From Roseivirga pacifica (GTDB lineage Bacteria > Bacteroidota > Bacteroidia > Cytophagales > Cyclobacteriaceae), in NCBI RefSeq assembly GCF_900111145.1, contig NZ_FOIR01000005.1, positions 62,001 to 126,000 on the forward strand: 64,000 bases of DNA, given 5' to 3'. How positions within the stretch are numbered: position 1 is the first letter of the stretch; every line of letters begins with the position of its first letter. The notes below the pieces were generated by a model. The model was not told the origin of the DNA and ran no database searches. It worked only from the letters and a program-made list of their open reading frames with translations. Shown here piece after piece: positions 1 to 7,136 of the stretch. The position numbers and the translations under genes are program-made.

Positions 1-957
1 CGTTTCTTCTGTTCCTTCTGGCTGAATACCCACCTGAAGCTTCACATCAAAGTGTTTATCGCCCTCATACTTTAGGTAAGGTAATACTTCTGGATCTTGC
101 TCTGGACCAGCAACTTTAAATGGCTCAAGCGCATCCATAGTAACAATCCATGGCGAAACGTGCGAGGCAAAATTCTTCGCCAAGAATGGTCCTAGCGGCA
201 CATATTCCCACTTTTGAATATCTCTAGCTGACCAGTCATTGAGCAACACAAACCCGAAAATGTATTCATCGGCTTCAGCAGTACTCACTGGTTCGCCAAG
301 CGGATTCTCTTTACAGGTAATGAAACCCATCTCTAATTCGAAATCGAGCAATCGGCAAGGCCCGAAAGACGGCATATCAGCATCATCTGCTTTTGTTTGC
401 CCCTTTGGACGATGAAAGTCTGTACCTGAAACCACAATGGAAGAAGCACGACCATGATAGCCCACCGGAATATGTTTCCAATTAGGCATTAGTGCATTCT
501 CAGGTCCACGGAACATAGTCCCCACATTGAACGCGTGCTGCTCTGAAGAGTAGAAATCAGTGTAGTTTGGCACCTGAATAGGCATACACATTTCTACTTC
601 AGGCTGCTCAAAGAAAGCTTCTTTCAATACCTCTGCATTATTCTTAAGCTCGGTATTGCCTTCTTCTAATAAGTCGGAAATTCTATTTCTAACCGCTCTA
701 GTTTTGGCTTTACCCAATTCCATAAAAGCATTCAAAGTTGGCAGCGCGAAAATGTTATCAGGTAAATCTAGTCCTTCGAAATAACCATTCTGCTCAAGCA
801 CCATTAAGTCGAGTACCTGAGTACCAATAGCTGTTGCCGCTCTTGGTCCAAGGCTATCTGTTTTGAAAATACCGAATGGTATATTCTGTATTGAAAAGTC
901 TGAATTAGCGGGTATATCTACCCAGCTTTTAAGTTTTGGATCGTTTGCTTTGATCAT
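1..957 (-). CDS. fahA: Fumarylacetoacetase, C-terminus cut off by window edge
   Basis: Last enzyme of tyrosine and homogentisate breakdown: hydrolyses fumarylacetoacetate to fumarate and acetoacetate. Only the first 319 codons are present; the usual length is about 420-430. The ATG at 957 begins MIKANDPKLKSW. The residues matching the animal enzyme's Ca/catalytic site are visible: D134 and H141 (DFYSSEQHAFNVG), E207 and E209 (DFELEMGF) and D241 (NDWSARDIQ), plus the PVGYHGRASS signature near 165-173. It is the last gene of a run on this strand after hppD and hmgA, separated from hppD by an 85-bp gap that holds a REP-like palindrome. Family call is secure. Confidence 0.95.
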   Translation of the reverse strand, partial: MIKANDPKLKSWVDIPANSDFSIQNIPFGIFKTDSLGPRAATAIGTQVLDLMVLEQNGYFEGLDLPDNIFALPTLNAFMELGKAKTRAVRNRISDLLEEGNTELKNNAEVLKEAFFEQPEVEMCMPIQVPNYTDFYSSEQHAFNVGTMFRGPENALMPNWKHIPVGYHGRASSIVVSGTDFHRPKGQTKADDADMPSFGPCRLLDFELEMGFITCKENPLGEPVSTAEADEYIFGFVLLNDWSARDIQKWEYVPLGPFLAKNFASHVSPWIVTMDALEPFKVAGPEQDPEVLPYLKYEGDKHFDVKLQVGIQPEGTEET

Positions 958-977
958 ATTAAAGTTTCTTTGGCCTC

Positions 978-1036
978 CCTAAGTCCCTCCCAAGGAGGGA
1001 TTCCTTCCCCTCTGGGGAAGGTTAGGATGGGGCTTT
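978..1036. repeat. REP-like bipartite palindrome, degenerate (family B)
   Basis: Two neighbouring inverted repeats, CCCTCC-AA-GGAGGG and CTTCCCC-TCT-GGGGAAG, occupy the gap between hppD and fahA. The layout (a CCCTAA-type left arm, a G-rich right end TTAGGATGGGG) matches the better-preserved elements at 2261-2337 and 5487-5563. Could also fold as an mRNA hairpin between the two genes. Confidence 0.55.
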
Positions 1037-1042
1037 CACATT

Positions 1043-2182
1043 CTACAAAGTTTGTCTTGCTTCTTGCTCTCTTTCAATCGCTTCGAAAAGAGCTTTGAAG
1101 TTGCCTTTACCGAAAGACTGAGCACCTTTTCTTTGAATAATTTCAAAGAACATAGTTGGTCTGTCTAGAACAGGCTTTGTGAAAATTTGAAGCAAGTAGC
1201 CTTCATCATCTCTATCGATTAAGATGTTCAATTCCTTCAATGGCTCAAGGTCTTCATCAATCTCACCCACGCGGTCAAGCACATCGTCATAATAGACTTC
1301 AGGAACTCGAAGAAACTCAACACCGCGTTCTCTTAACTGCGCTACAGTTTCAAGAATGTTGTTAGTGGCCACAGCAATATGCTGAACCCCTGCCCCATTA
1401 TAAAAATCGATGTACTCTTCGATCTGCGACTTCTTTCTACCTTCTGCCGGCTCGTTAATTGGGAATTTGATCCTTCCGGAACCATTGCTCATTACCTTAC
1501 TCATTAAGGCAGTGTATTCAGTAGAAATATCCTTATCGTCAAATGAAACCAACTGCGTGAAGCCCATCACTTTCGCGTAAAACTCACACCATTTATTCAT
1601 TTCGCCCCAGCCTACATTACCAACCATATGGTCGATATAGCGAAGGCCAACCTCTGATGGGTTATAGTCTGATTTCCATTCTTTGAAACCAGGCAAGAAA
1701 GCACCGTTATATTCCTTACGCTCCACAAAAATGTGGACCGTTTCGCCATAAGTATGAATACCTGAACGAACCACTTTTCCGTGTTCATCTTCCTCCACTC
1801 TCGGCTCGAAGTAAGACTCAGCCCCTCTACTTGTTGTCTCTTCCCACGCTTTTGTAGCATCATCTACCCAAAGGGCAACTACTTTGACACCGTCACCATG
1901 TTTGTTGATGTGTGCATTGATGTCGCCATCTTGTTTAAGTGGTGAAGTCAAAACCAACCTGATCTTATCTTGCTGAAGCACATAAGACACACGGTCTTTT
2001 ACACCAGTCTCTAGTCCGGCATAAGCCACTGACTGAAAGCCAAAAGCGGTTTTGTAGAAGTGAGCCGACTGCTTGGCATTCCCCACATATAGTTCTACAT
2101 AATCCGTCCCGTTGATAGGCAGAAAATCCTGCGCATCTTTAAATATTTTCTCTCCTGAATAGGTTACGTTCTCTGTTGCCAT
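1043..2182 (-). CDS. hppD: 4-Hydroxyphenylpyruvate dioxygenase
   Basis: Converts 4-hydroxyphenylpyruvate to homogentisate (Fe(II), O2), second step of tyrosine degradation; cytoplasmic. The 379-aa length is normal. It has two VOC/glyoxalase-fold halves (about 22-150 and 180-350). The iron ligands are H185 (RYIDHMVGNV), H268 (GVQHIAVATN) and E347 (FFEIIQRKG), and the C-terminal GKGNFKALFEAIE signature is present. It lies between hmgA and fahA on the same strand. Gaps of 170 and 85 bp, both with REP-like elements, mean it may have its own promoter as well as read-through from hmgA. Confidence 0.96.
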   Translation of the reverse strand: MATENVTYSGEKIFKDAQDFLPINGTDYVELYVGNAKQSAHFYKTAFGFQSVAYAGLETGVKDRVSYVLQQDKIRLVLTSPLKQDGDINAHINKHGDGVKVVALWVDDATKAWEETTSRGAESYFEPRVEEDEHGKVVRSGIHTYGETVHIFVERKEYNGAFLPGFKEWKSDYNPSEVGLRYIDHMVGNVGWGEMNKWCEFYAKVMGFTQLVSFDDKDISTEYTALMSKVMSNGSGRIKFPINEPAEGRKKSQIEEYIDFYNGAGVQHIAVATNNILETVAQLRERGVEFLRVPEVYYDDVLDRVGEIDEDLEPLKELNILIDRDDEGYLLQIFTKPVLDRPTMFFEIIQRKGAQSFGKGNFKALFEAIEREQEARQTL

Positions 2183-2260
2183 ATTCTATAGTTTACTGTT
2201 TTACTTTTCTTCTTTTCGTTTTGAGTGTGTTACATCACTCAGAAGTGTATATTCTTAGTT

Positions 2261-2337
2261 CCACCCCTAAATCCCCTAAAGGGGACTTCTGTTCACCTGG
2301 CTGGAAGACTTTATCCTTCACCCTTTAGGGCTGGGGC
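2261..2337. repeat. REP-like bipartite palindrome (family B)
   Basis: Left half has CCCCTAAA followed by ATCCCCTAAAGGGGA (perfect core CCCCTAAAGGGG is itself nearly palindromic); right half is CCCTTTAGGGCTGGGG, about 45 bp away. Outer ends are complementary, so the whole can fold as a long hairpin. It sits in the 170-bp gap between hmgA and hppD. Three relatives occur in this window. Confidence 0.7.
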
Positions 2338-2352
2338 AAATCTCACATTGAA

Positions 2353-3510
2353 CTACTCCAACCACGATTTATGATAATCCTTATTCAGCATTTGCATGGC
2401 TGCTTCGGTTACTTTCAACGGTTTGAAAGTATCCACCATTACTGCCAATTCTTCTGTTGACTTTTTACCCAAACTGCGCTCCATGGCTCCCGGATGTGGC
2501 CCATGCGGAATACCAGCTGGGTGCAGCGTAATCATACCGCGCTCAATATTATTTCTGCTCATAAAGTCGCCATCAACATAGTACAGCACTTCATCCGAAT
2601 CGATGTTACTATGATTGTATGGAGCAGGCACTGCCTCTGGATGATAGTCATAAAGCCTTGGCACGAATGAGCAAACCACAAAAGCGTCCGTCTCAAAAGT
2701 TTGGTGCACTGGTGGCGGCTGATGCACACGACCCGTTATTGGCTCAAAATCGTGAATACTAAATGCGTATGGGAAGTTATAGCCGTCCCAACCCACAACA
2801 TCGAAAGGATGCGAGGCATAAACGTACTCGTGAATCATCCCCTCCTTTTTCACCTTCACGACAAAGTCACCTTTTTCATCATGTGTTTCGAGTTTAGATG
2901 GTGCTCTAAAGTCGCGCTCACAAAATGGCGAATGCTCCAAATGCTGGCCGAACCAGTTGCGATACCTTTTTGGGGTATACATTGGTCGGTGCGACTCAAC
3001 AATAAACAGTCGATTTGCTTCCGTATCGAAATCTATCTGATAAATCATGCCCCGCGGAATCAACAAATAATCGCCATAAGAGAATGGAATATTCCCCAAA
3101 AGCGTCCTTAACGTTCCGCTGCCTTCATGAACGAATAGTAATTCATCACAATCGGCATTTTTGTAGAAGTATTCCCTCAGTGATTTTTTAGGCGCAGCCA
3201 ATACGATTTCGCAATCATTGTTAACCAAAACTGCCGTTCTGCTTTCTAAAAAGTCATCTTTTGGCTTTACATCGAAACCCTTAATCCCGAGCGATAGCAT
3301 GTTCTTATCAACTGCAATTTTTGGCGATACATCGTACGACTTGAGCACCTCCTTAACCTGTGTAGGTCGGTGATTGTGGTATAATAAAGACGACATACCA
3401 TCAAAACCAATGGTGCCAAAAAGTTGCTCGTAATAGTAACCACCATCAGGTTTTTTGAAAGTGGTGTGCCGCTTATGCGGTATTTTTCCTAGGTGATGAT
3501 AAAATGGCAT
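2353..3510 (-). CDS. hmgA: Homogentisate 1,2-dioxygenase
   Basis: Opens the ring of homogentisate to maleylacetoacetate using Fe(II) and O2. The 385-aa protein is the shorter bacterial form. It is a cupin protein: the C-terminal half carries the metal-site region YNHSNIDSDEV and the downstream GIPHGPHPG histidines, and the GRVHQPPPVHQTFET stretch is typical. The MPFYHHLGKIPHKRH start is typical of the family. It is 32 bp downstream of the dehydrogenase gene on the same strand, and upstream of hppD and fahA, so the cluster covers the pathway except maleylacetoacetate isomerase, which is not seen in the window. Confidence 0.95.
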   Translation of the reverse strand: MPFYHHLGKIPHKRHTTFKKPDGGYYYEQLFGTIGFDGMSSLLYHNHRPTQVKEVLKSYDVSPKIAVDKNMLSLGIKGFDVKPKDDFLESRTAVLVNNDCEIVLAAPKKSLREYFYKNADCDELLFVHEGSGTLRTLLGNIPFSYGDYLLIPRGMIYQIDFDTEANRLFIVESHRPMYTPKRYRNWFGQHLEHSPFCERDFRAPSKLETHDEKGDFVVKVKKEGMIHEYVYASHPFDVVGWDGYNFPYAFSIHDFEPITGRVHQPPPVHQTFETDAFVVCSFVPRLYDYHPEAVPAPYNHSNIDSDEVLYYVDGDFMSRNNIERGMITLHPAGIPHGPHPGAMERSLGKKSTEELAVMVDTFKPLKVTEAAMQMLNKDYHKSWLE

Positions 3511-3542
3511 AATTTTATCGTTTAAGTTCTCTAAAAACGTGG

Positions 3543-4769
3543 TTAGACTAGCTGCTCAAGTGAGTAGCCTAGCGCCCTTTTTGATATTCCGGTACGGTCA
3601 TTTGAAATGCCGTGTACATTCTTCAAGGCTTTAGCGATTATCTCAGATGTATCCGCAAAAATGGCTTCGTCAGTAAGCGCCACACCTCTCTGCATAAGAT
3701 ACGCAAAAACGCGTGCCATTCCACAGTTAGCTATAAAATCAGGTAATACAGAAAGGTTGCTATCCGCATACAAACCAGTCTCTCCAAAGAAGATTTCAGG
3801 GTCATTGAACGGAACATTCGCCCCACAAGAAACCACCTCGAGTTTAGTTTTGATCATGCGATCTACCTGCTCTCTAGTGATTAATCTAGAAGCAGCTGCC
3901 GGCACAAAGATTTCAAAGTCTAAATCCCAAATCTGCTCATTGATTTCCTCATAAGGAATCATATCCTCAGCTACTAGCTGATTACCCTTTCTATTAAGGA
4001 ATAAGTCGCGGACCTCTTCGAAAGTGAAACCTTCTTGTTTCAACACACCGCCATCTCTATCGATAATTCCGACAACGGAAACGCCCATTTGCGCCAGGTA
4101 GAAACCTGCGGCAGCACCTACATTTCCCCAGCCTTGAATCACAGCTCGCTTCGACTTATAGTCTCCGCCCCAGATATCGTAATAGTGATGGATTGCCTCG
4201 GCCACTCCGTAGCCAGTAATCATATCTGCAATTTTGTATTTGCGTGTTACGTCAGGCGAAAAGAAAGGATTTTCAATCACCTTCACCACACCATTTCTTA
4301 GCTGACCGATTCGATTGATTTTTGATGCTTCATTCGGCTTAAAGTGTCCATTAAAAACCCCCTCTTGCGGATGCCAAATCCCAGCCTCCTCTGTCATAGA
4401 AATCACCTCATGAACCTCATCAACGTTCAAGTCGCCACCTGTTCCATAGTAGAACTTTAACAACGGACTTACAGCTGTAAACCATCTGCGTAATACGCCT
4501 TCCTTTCTCGGGTCATTTGGGTCGAAATTGATGCCGGACTTGGCACCACCAATTGGAGGGCCTGATACGGTAAATTTCACTTCCATGGTTTTTGCTAGCG
4601 ACTCAACCTCGCGCTTATTCAAGCCTTTTCTCATACGAGTTCCGCCACCAGCTGCACCACCGCGCAATGAGTTGATTACCACCCAACCTTCAGCCTCTGT
4701 TTCTGGGTCGTTCCACTCAAAAACAATCTCAGGCCTTTTATTCTCAAACTTCTCTAATAATTCTTCCAT
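3543..4769 (-). CDS. Glu/Leu/Phe/Val dehydrogenase family protein
   Basis: Oxidative deamination of an amino acid (or reductive amination) with NAD(P). The 408-aa length fits. The N-terminal dimerisation/catalytic domain contains the conserved lysine K77 in PIGGAKSGI and the GTGGDLNVDE motif; the Rossmann domain follows, with VIQGWGNVGAAAG near 209-221. It is first in the run with hmgA, hppD and fahA and divergent from an Lrp/AsnC gene. This suggests a role in amino-acid catabolism, either as glutamate dehydrogenase recycling amino groups from tyrosine transamination or acting on aromatic or branched substrates. Substrate cannot be settled from sequence alone. Confidence 0.88.
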   Translation of the reverse strand: MEELLEKFENKRPEIVFEWNDPETEAEGWVVINSLRGGAAGGGTRMRKGLNKREVESLAKTMEVKFTVSGPPIGGAKSGINFDPNDPRKEGVLRRWFTAVSPLLKFYYGTGGDLNVDEVHEVISMTEEAGIWHPQEGVFNGHFKPNEASKINRIGQLRNGVVKVIENPFFSPDVTRKYKIADMITGYGVAEAIHHYYDIWGGDYKSKRAVIQGWGNVGAAAGFYLAQMGVSVVGIIDRDGGVLKQEGFTFEEVRDLFLNRKGNQLVAEDMIPYEEINEQIWDLDFEIFVPAAASRLITREQVDRMIKTKLEVVSCGANVPFNDPEIFFGETGLYADSNLSVLPDFIANCGMARVFAYLMQRGVALTDEAIFADTSEIIAKALKNVHGISNDRTGISKRALGYSLEQLV

Positions 4770-4999
4770 AGGTTCATAAATCCTGCTTCCGATTCGTCAT
4801 CCAGAACGAAGCGAAGCAATGAAGCTCGCTCTGAATGAAGTCATGAAACGTTATTACAAATCTATAGAGAAGCGCATCAATTTATACTATATCACCACAA
4901 CCAGTCATACAATTAGAATATTCAACCAATAACAAATCTAATAATAGTAGATTCAAATTTTAAAGACTTAAATTCGAACCTCTTGAAGAAAAATATTCT
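4770..4999. promoter_or_regulatory. Divergent control region between the dehydrogenase and the Lrp gene
   Basis: The 230-bp region separates divergent genes and becomes very AT-rich towards the Lrp gene (about 4850-4995), as expected for promoters and Lrp-type binding. No exact TAnnTTTG box was identified with confidence. The stretch near 4800-4845 (GAACGAAGCGAAGCAATGAAG) resembles intergenic repeats common in Bacteroidota. Confidence 0.4.
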
Positions 5000-5461
5000 A
5001 TGCTTAAACTAGACGCCACCGACATTAAGATTTTAGAGATCACCCAGCAAGACGCTCGAATAACAACCAAAGCTCTTGCCGACAAGCTCAACCTTTCCAC
5101 TACCCCGGTTTTTGAGCGGGTAAAAAGACTAGAAAGAGAAGGCCTGATTAAAAAATACGTAGCCTTGGTGGACAACAAAAAGCTCGGACTCCGACTTATT
5201 GTTTTTATTTCGATAAGCCTTACCAAGCACTCCCGCGCGTATCTTGAAAAGTTTGTAGAAGAAGTGAGCCAATATCCAGAAGTAATGGAGTGCTATCACA
5301 TTGCCGGTAATTTCGACTTTCTTTTGAAGGTAGTGGTTAAAAGCATGGAGGTGTACGAAGCATTCGTCCTTAACAAACTATCGACCATCGCCAACCTTGG
5401 CCAAGTTCAAAGTTCATTTGTACTTTCCGAGAATATACACACTACGGCTTATAAGGTTTAG
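5000..5461 (+). CDS. Lrp/AsnC family transcriptional regulator
   Basis: DNA-binding regulator that senses an amino acid or related ligand. The 153-aa length and order are standard: N-terminal winged HTH (about 4-63, DATDIKILEITQQDARIT... then STTPVFERVKRLEREG) and a C-terminal RAM/AsnC ligand domain (about 70-150). It is divergent from the Glu/Leu/Phe/Val dehydrogenase and tyrosine genes, so it plausibly controls them; this is inference from position. The last 63 bp of the gene (5399-5461) are present again at 5572-5634, downstream of a REP-like element (see findings). Confidence 0.93.
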   Translation: MLKLDATDIKILEITQQDARITTKALADKLNLSTTPVFERVKRLEREGLIKKYVALVDNKKLGLRLIVFISISLTKHSRAYLEKFVEEVSQYPEVMECYHIAGNFDFLLKVVVKSMEVYEAFVLNKLSTIANLGQVQSSFVLSENIHTTAYKV

Positions 5462-5486
5462 TAATTCTTCACTTAAAATACAAAAG

Positions 5487-5563
5487 CCCTCAGTCCCTGA
5501 AGGGATCCCTAACTAATTCAATTTTCATTTGCCAAGCGGGCTGGTCCCTTTAGGGATTTAGGG
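5487..5563. repeat. REP-like bipartite palindrome (family B)
   Basis: Left half CCCTCAGTCCCTGAAGGGAT, right half GGTCCCTTTAGGGATTTAGGG: each contains a small palindrome (TCCCTGAAGGGA and CCCTTTAGGG) and the ends are complementary. Lies exactly between the two copies of the Lrp gene tail. Confidence 0.7.
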
Positions 5564-5571
5564 TGCGCGGT

Positions 5572-5634
5572 GGCCAAGTTCAAAGTTCTTTTGTTCTTTC
5601 TGAGAATACACACACCACGGCTTATAAGGTTTAA
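5572..5634 (+). pseudogene. Duplicated 3' tail of the Lrp gene
   Basis: This 63-bp segment matches the last 63 bp of the Lrp gene (5399-5461) with six mismatches. Read in the same frame it encodes GQVQSSFVLSENTHTTAYKV and a stop; the only amino-acid change is Ile to Thr, the other coding differences are synonymous, and the stop is TAA instead of TAG. It has no start of its own and is a gene fragment. It was either left behind or created when the REP-like element at 5487-5563 arrived. Confidence 0.85.
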
Positions 5635-5727
5635 AGATTGTTGTCAAATCCACACTTTTGACTCCCTCACTTTTGCTCACCTTACTTTTCTCATTATTTT
5701 AAGAATTCATTTTTTTATTCTTTCACT

Positions 5728-7002
5728 TTGAAATCATTTATCAAACTCTACTGCTTAGTTTTTTTATTGGTCTTCTTTAAAATAAGTTCTCTAAAAGCTC
5801 AAGAAAATTTATTCAAAGATGCCCTACTCGTAACTACTGAAGCAGACACGCTATACGGTCAAATAAAATATCTAAACTGGGACAAAAACCCTTCAAGCAT
5901 TCAGTTCAAAGGCGCCAATGGTCAGCTAGAGGTTTTCTCCCCTAATGATATTACTTCCTTTTTTGTTGAAGGAGATAAATACTTCAGTGCAAGTATTGAA
6001 ATAGAAGTGAGTCCATTGAGCCCATCCTCAGAGTTGAGCAAAACTCCGGAATTGATTTTAGAGGAACACAGGGCATTCTTACTAGAGATTATCTCAGGCG
6101 AAAAGTCTCTATACAAATTAAAAGCTGATGACGGAAAGGATAATTTTTATATAAAAACAGACGGCAAATACGAGCTATTAAAATTCAAGAAATACATCAA
6201 ATATATTGACCTCAAACCTAGAGTTCTTGAAAACAACAATTTTCTAGGGCAATTAAACCTATACCTGTTTGGCTGTAGCGATATTGAACGAACACTTCAA
6301 AGAACAAAGTATTACGAAAAAAGCTTGACTAGGGCTCTCCAGACATACTATAACTGCATGGGGGTAATTCATAACAGCGAGAACCGAGTAAGCAAAACAC
6401 AGCTTGAATTTGCCGTAATTGCTGGGGCAACTCATACCTCTTACTTATTTCAGAGTAGTGTCTTTGACTACCTACAGTACGGCAAATTTGATCCCTCAAT
6501 AGACCCAACTTTTGGTGTTAGCCTTAACATTCTTTTCCCACGAAACTTAGGAAAGTGGTCTCTTTATAATGACCTATCATTCACTCATTTCAAAACAGAT
6601 GATGTTTATTTAGACTATACAGACGAAGTTCAATACACCTACTACACCACAGATCTAGCATATAGCTACTTGAAACTATATAACTCTCTCCAGTTTAGGC
6701 TATTTATTGGGAATAACAGACTGAAAATTAATGGAGGGATCACCAATGGCTTCGTAATAAGTGAAACGAATAAACGCTTTGACGAAATAACATTCCGAAG
6801 CAGCTTTAGAACAGAAGAGGAAAAGGCAATAAGCTTTACAAAAAAACACGAAATTGGTTTTGCTTTTGGTGGTGGATTCGAATTCTCTAAATACTCCATT
6901 GACCTCAGGCATGAAAGAAGTAATGGCATGACCAACAGCGGTGCCATAATAACAAACTTAAGAAGGACATATCTTACCTTGGGATATAGACTAGGTAAAT
7001 AA
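5728..7002 (+). CDS. Secreted protein with predicted outer-membrane beta-barrel C-terminus
   Basis: No named family recognised. The 424-aa product starts at a TTG (no in-frame ATG nearby) with a signal peptide (MKSFIKLYCLVFLLVFF...SLKAQ). Residues 30-160 look like a small beta domain (VTTEADTLYGQIKYLNW) of the kind that precedes barrels in Cytophagales proteins. From about 215 on there are alternating hydrophobic and aromatic strands (for example WSLYNDLSFTHFKTDD), ending in YLTLGYRLGK, as in outer-membrane barrels. It stands alone between the Lrp tail copy and valS. Function unknown. Confidence 0.7.
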   Translation: MKSFIKLYCLVFLLVFFKISSLKAQENLFKDALLVTTEADTLYGQIKYLNWDKNPSSIQFKGANGQLEVFSPNDITSFFVEGDKYFSASIEIEVSPLSPSSELSKTPELILEEHRAFLLEIISGEKSLYKLKADDGKDNFYIKTDGKYELLKFKKYIKYIDLKPRVLENNNFLGQLNLYLFGCSDIERTLQRTKYYEKSLTRALQTYYNCMGVIHNSENRVSKTQLEFAVIAGATHTSYLFQSSVFDYLQYGKFDPSIDPTFGVSLNILFPRNLGKWSLYNDLSFTHFKTDDVYLDYTDEVQYTYYTTDLAYSYLKLYNSLQFRLFIGNNRLKINGGITNGFVISETNKRFDEITFRSSFRTEEEKAISFTKKHEIGFAFGGGFEFSKYSIDLRHERSNGMTNSGAIITNLRRTYLTLGYRLGK

Positions 7003-7062
7003 CTTCGCACATAACACTTCATATGGTGTCAATAACCATCTTTACATAGTTTACTCTCCAAT

Positions 7063-7090
7063 CTTCCGACTTCCAGCTTCCAGCTTCCAG
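7063..7090. repeat. Tandem heptamer repeat, four units
   Basis: Four head-to-tail 7-bp units, CTTCCGA then three copies of CTTCCAG, just upstream of the valS promoter. On the other strand and in another register this is the same heptamer (GGAAGTC-like) as the array at 53825-53880. Confidence 0.8.
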
Positions 7091-7100
7091 CTTTTCCAAC

Positions 7101-7108
7101 TATTTTTG
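7101..7108 (+). promoter_or_regulatory. Predicted -7 element for valS
   Basis: TATTTTTG fits the Bacteroidota -7 consensus TAnnTTTG exactly and ends 28 bp before the valS ATG. The -33 region at the expected distance is weak (falls at the edge of the heptamer repeat). Confidence 0.5.
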
Positions 7109-7136
7109 CACCTCAATTTTTAAGTAGTACAAATAC

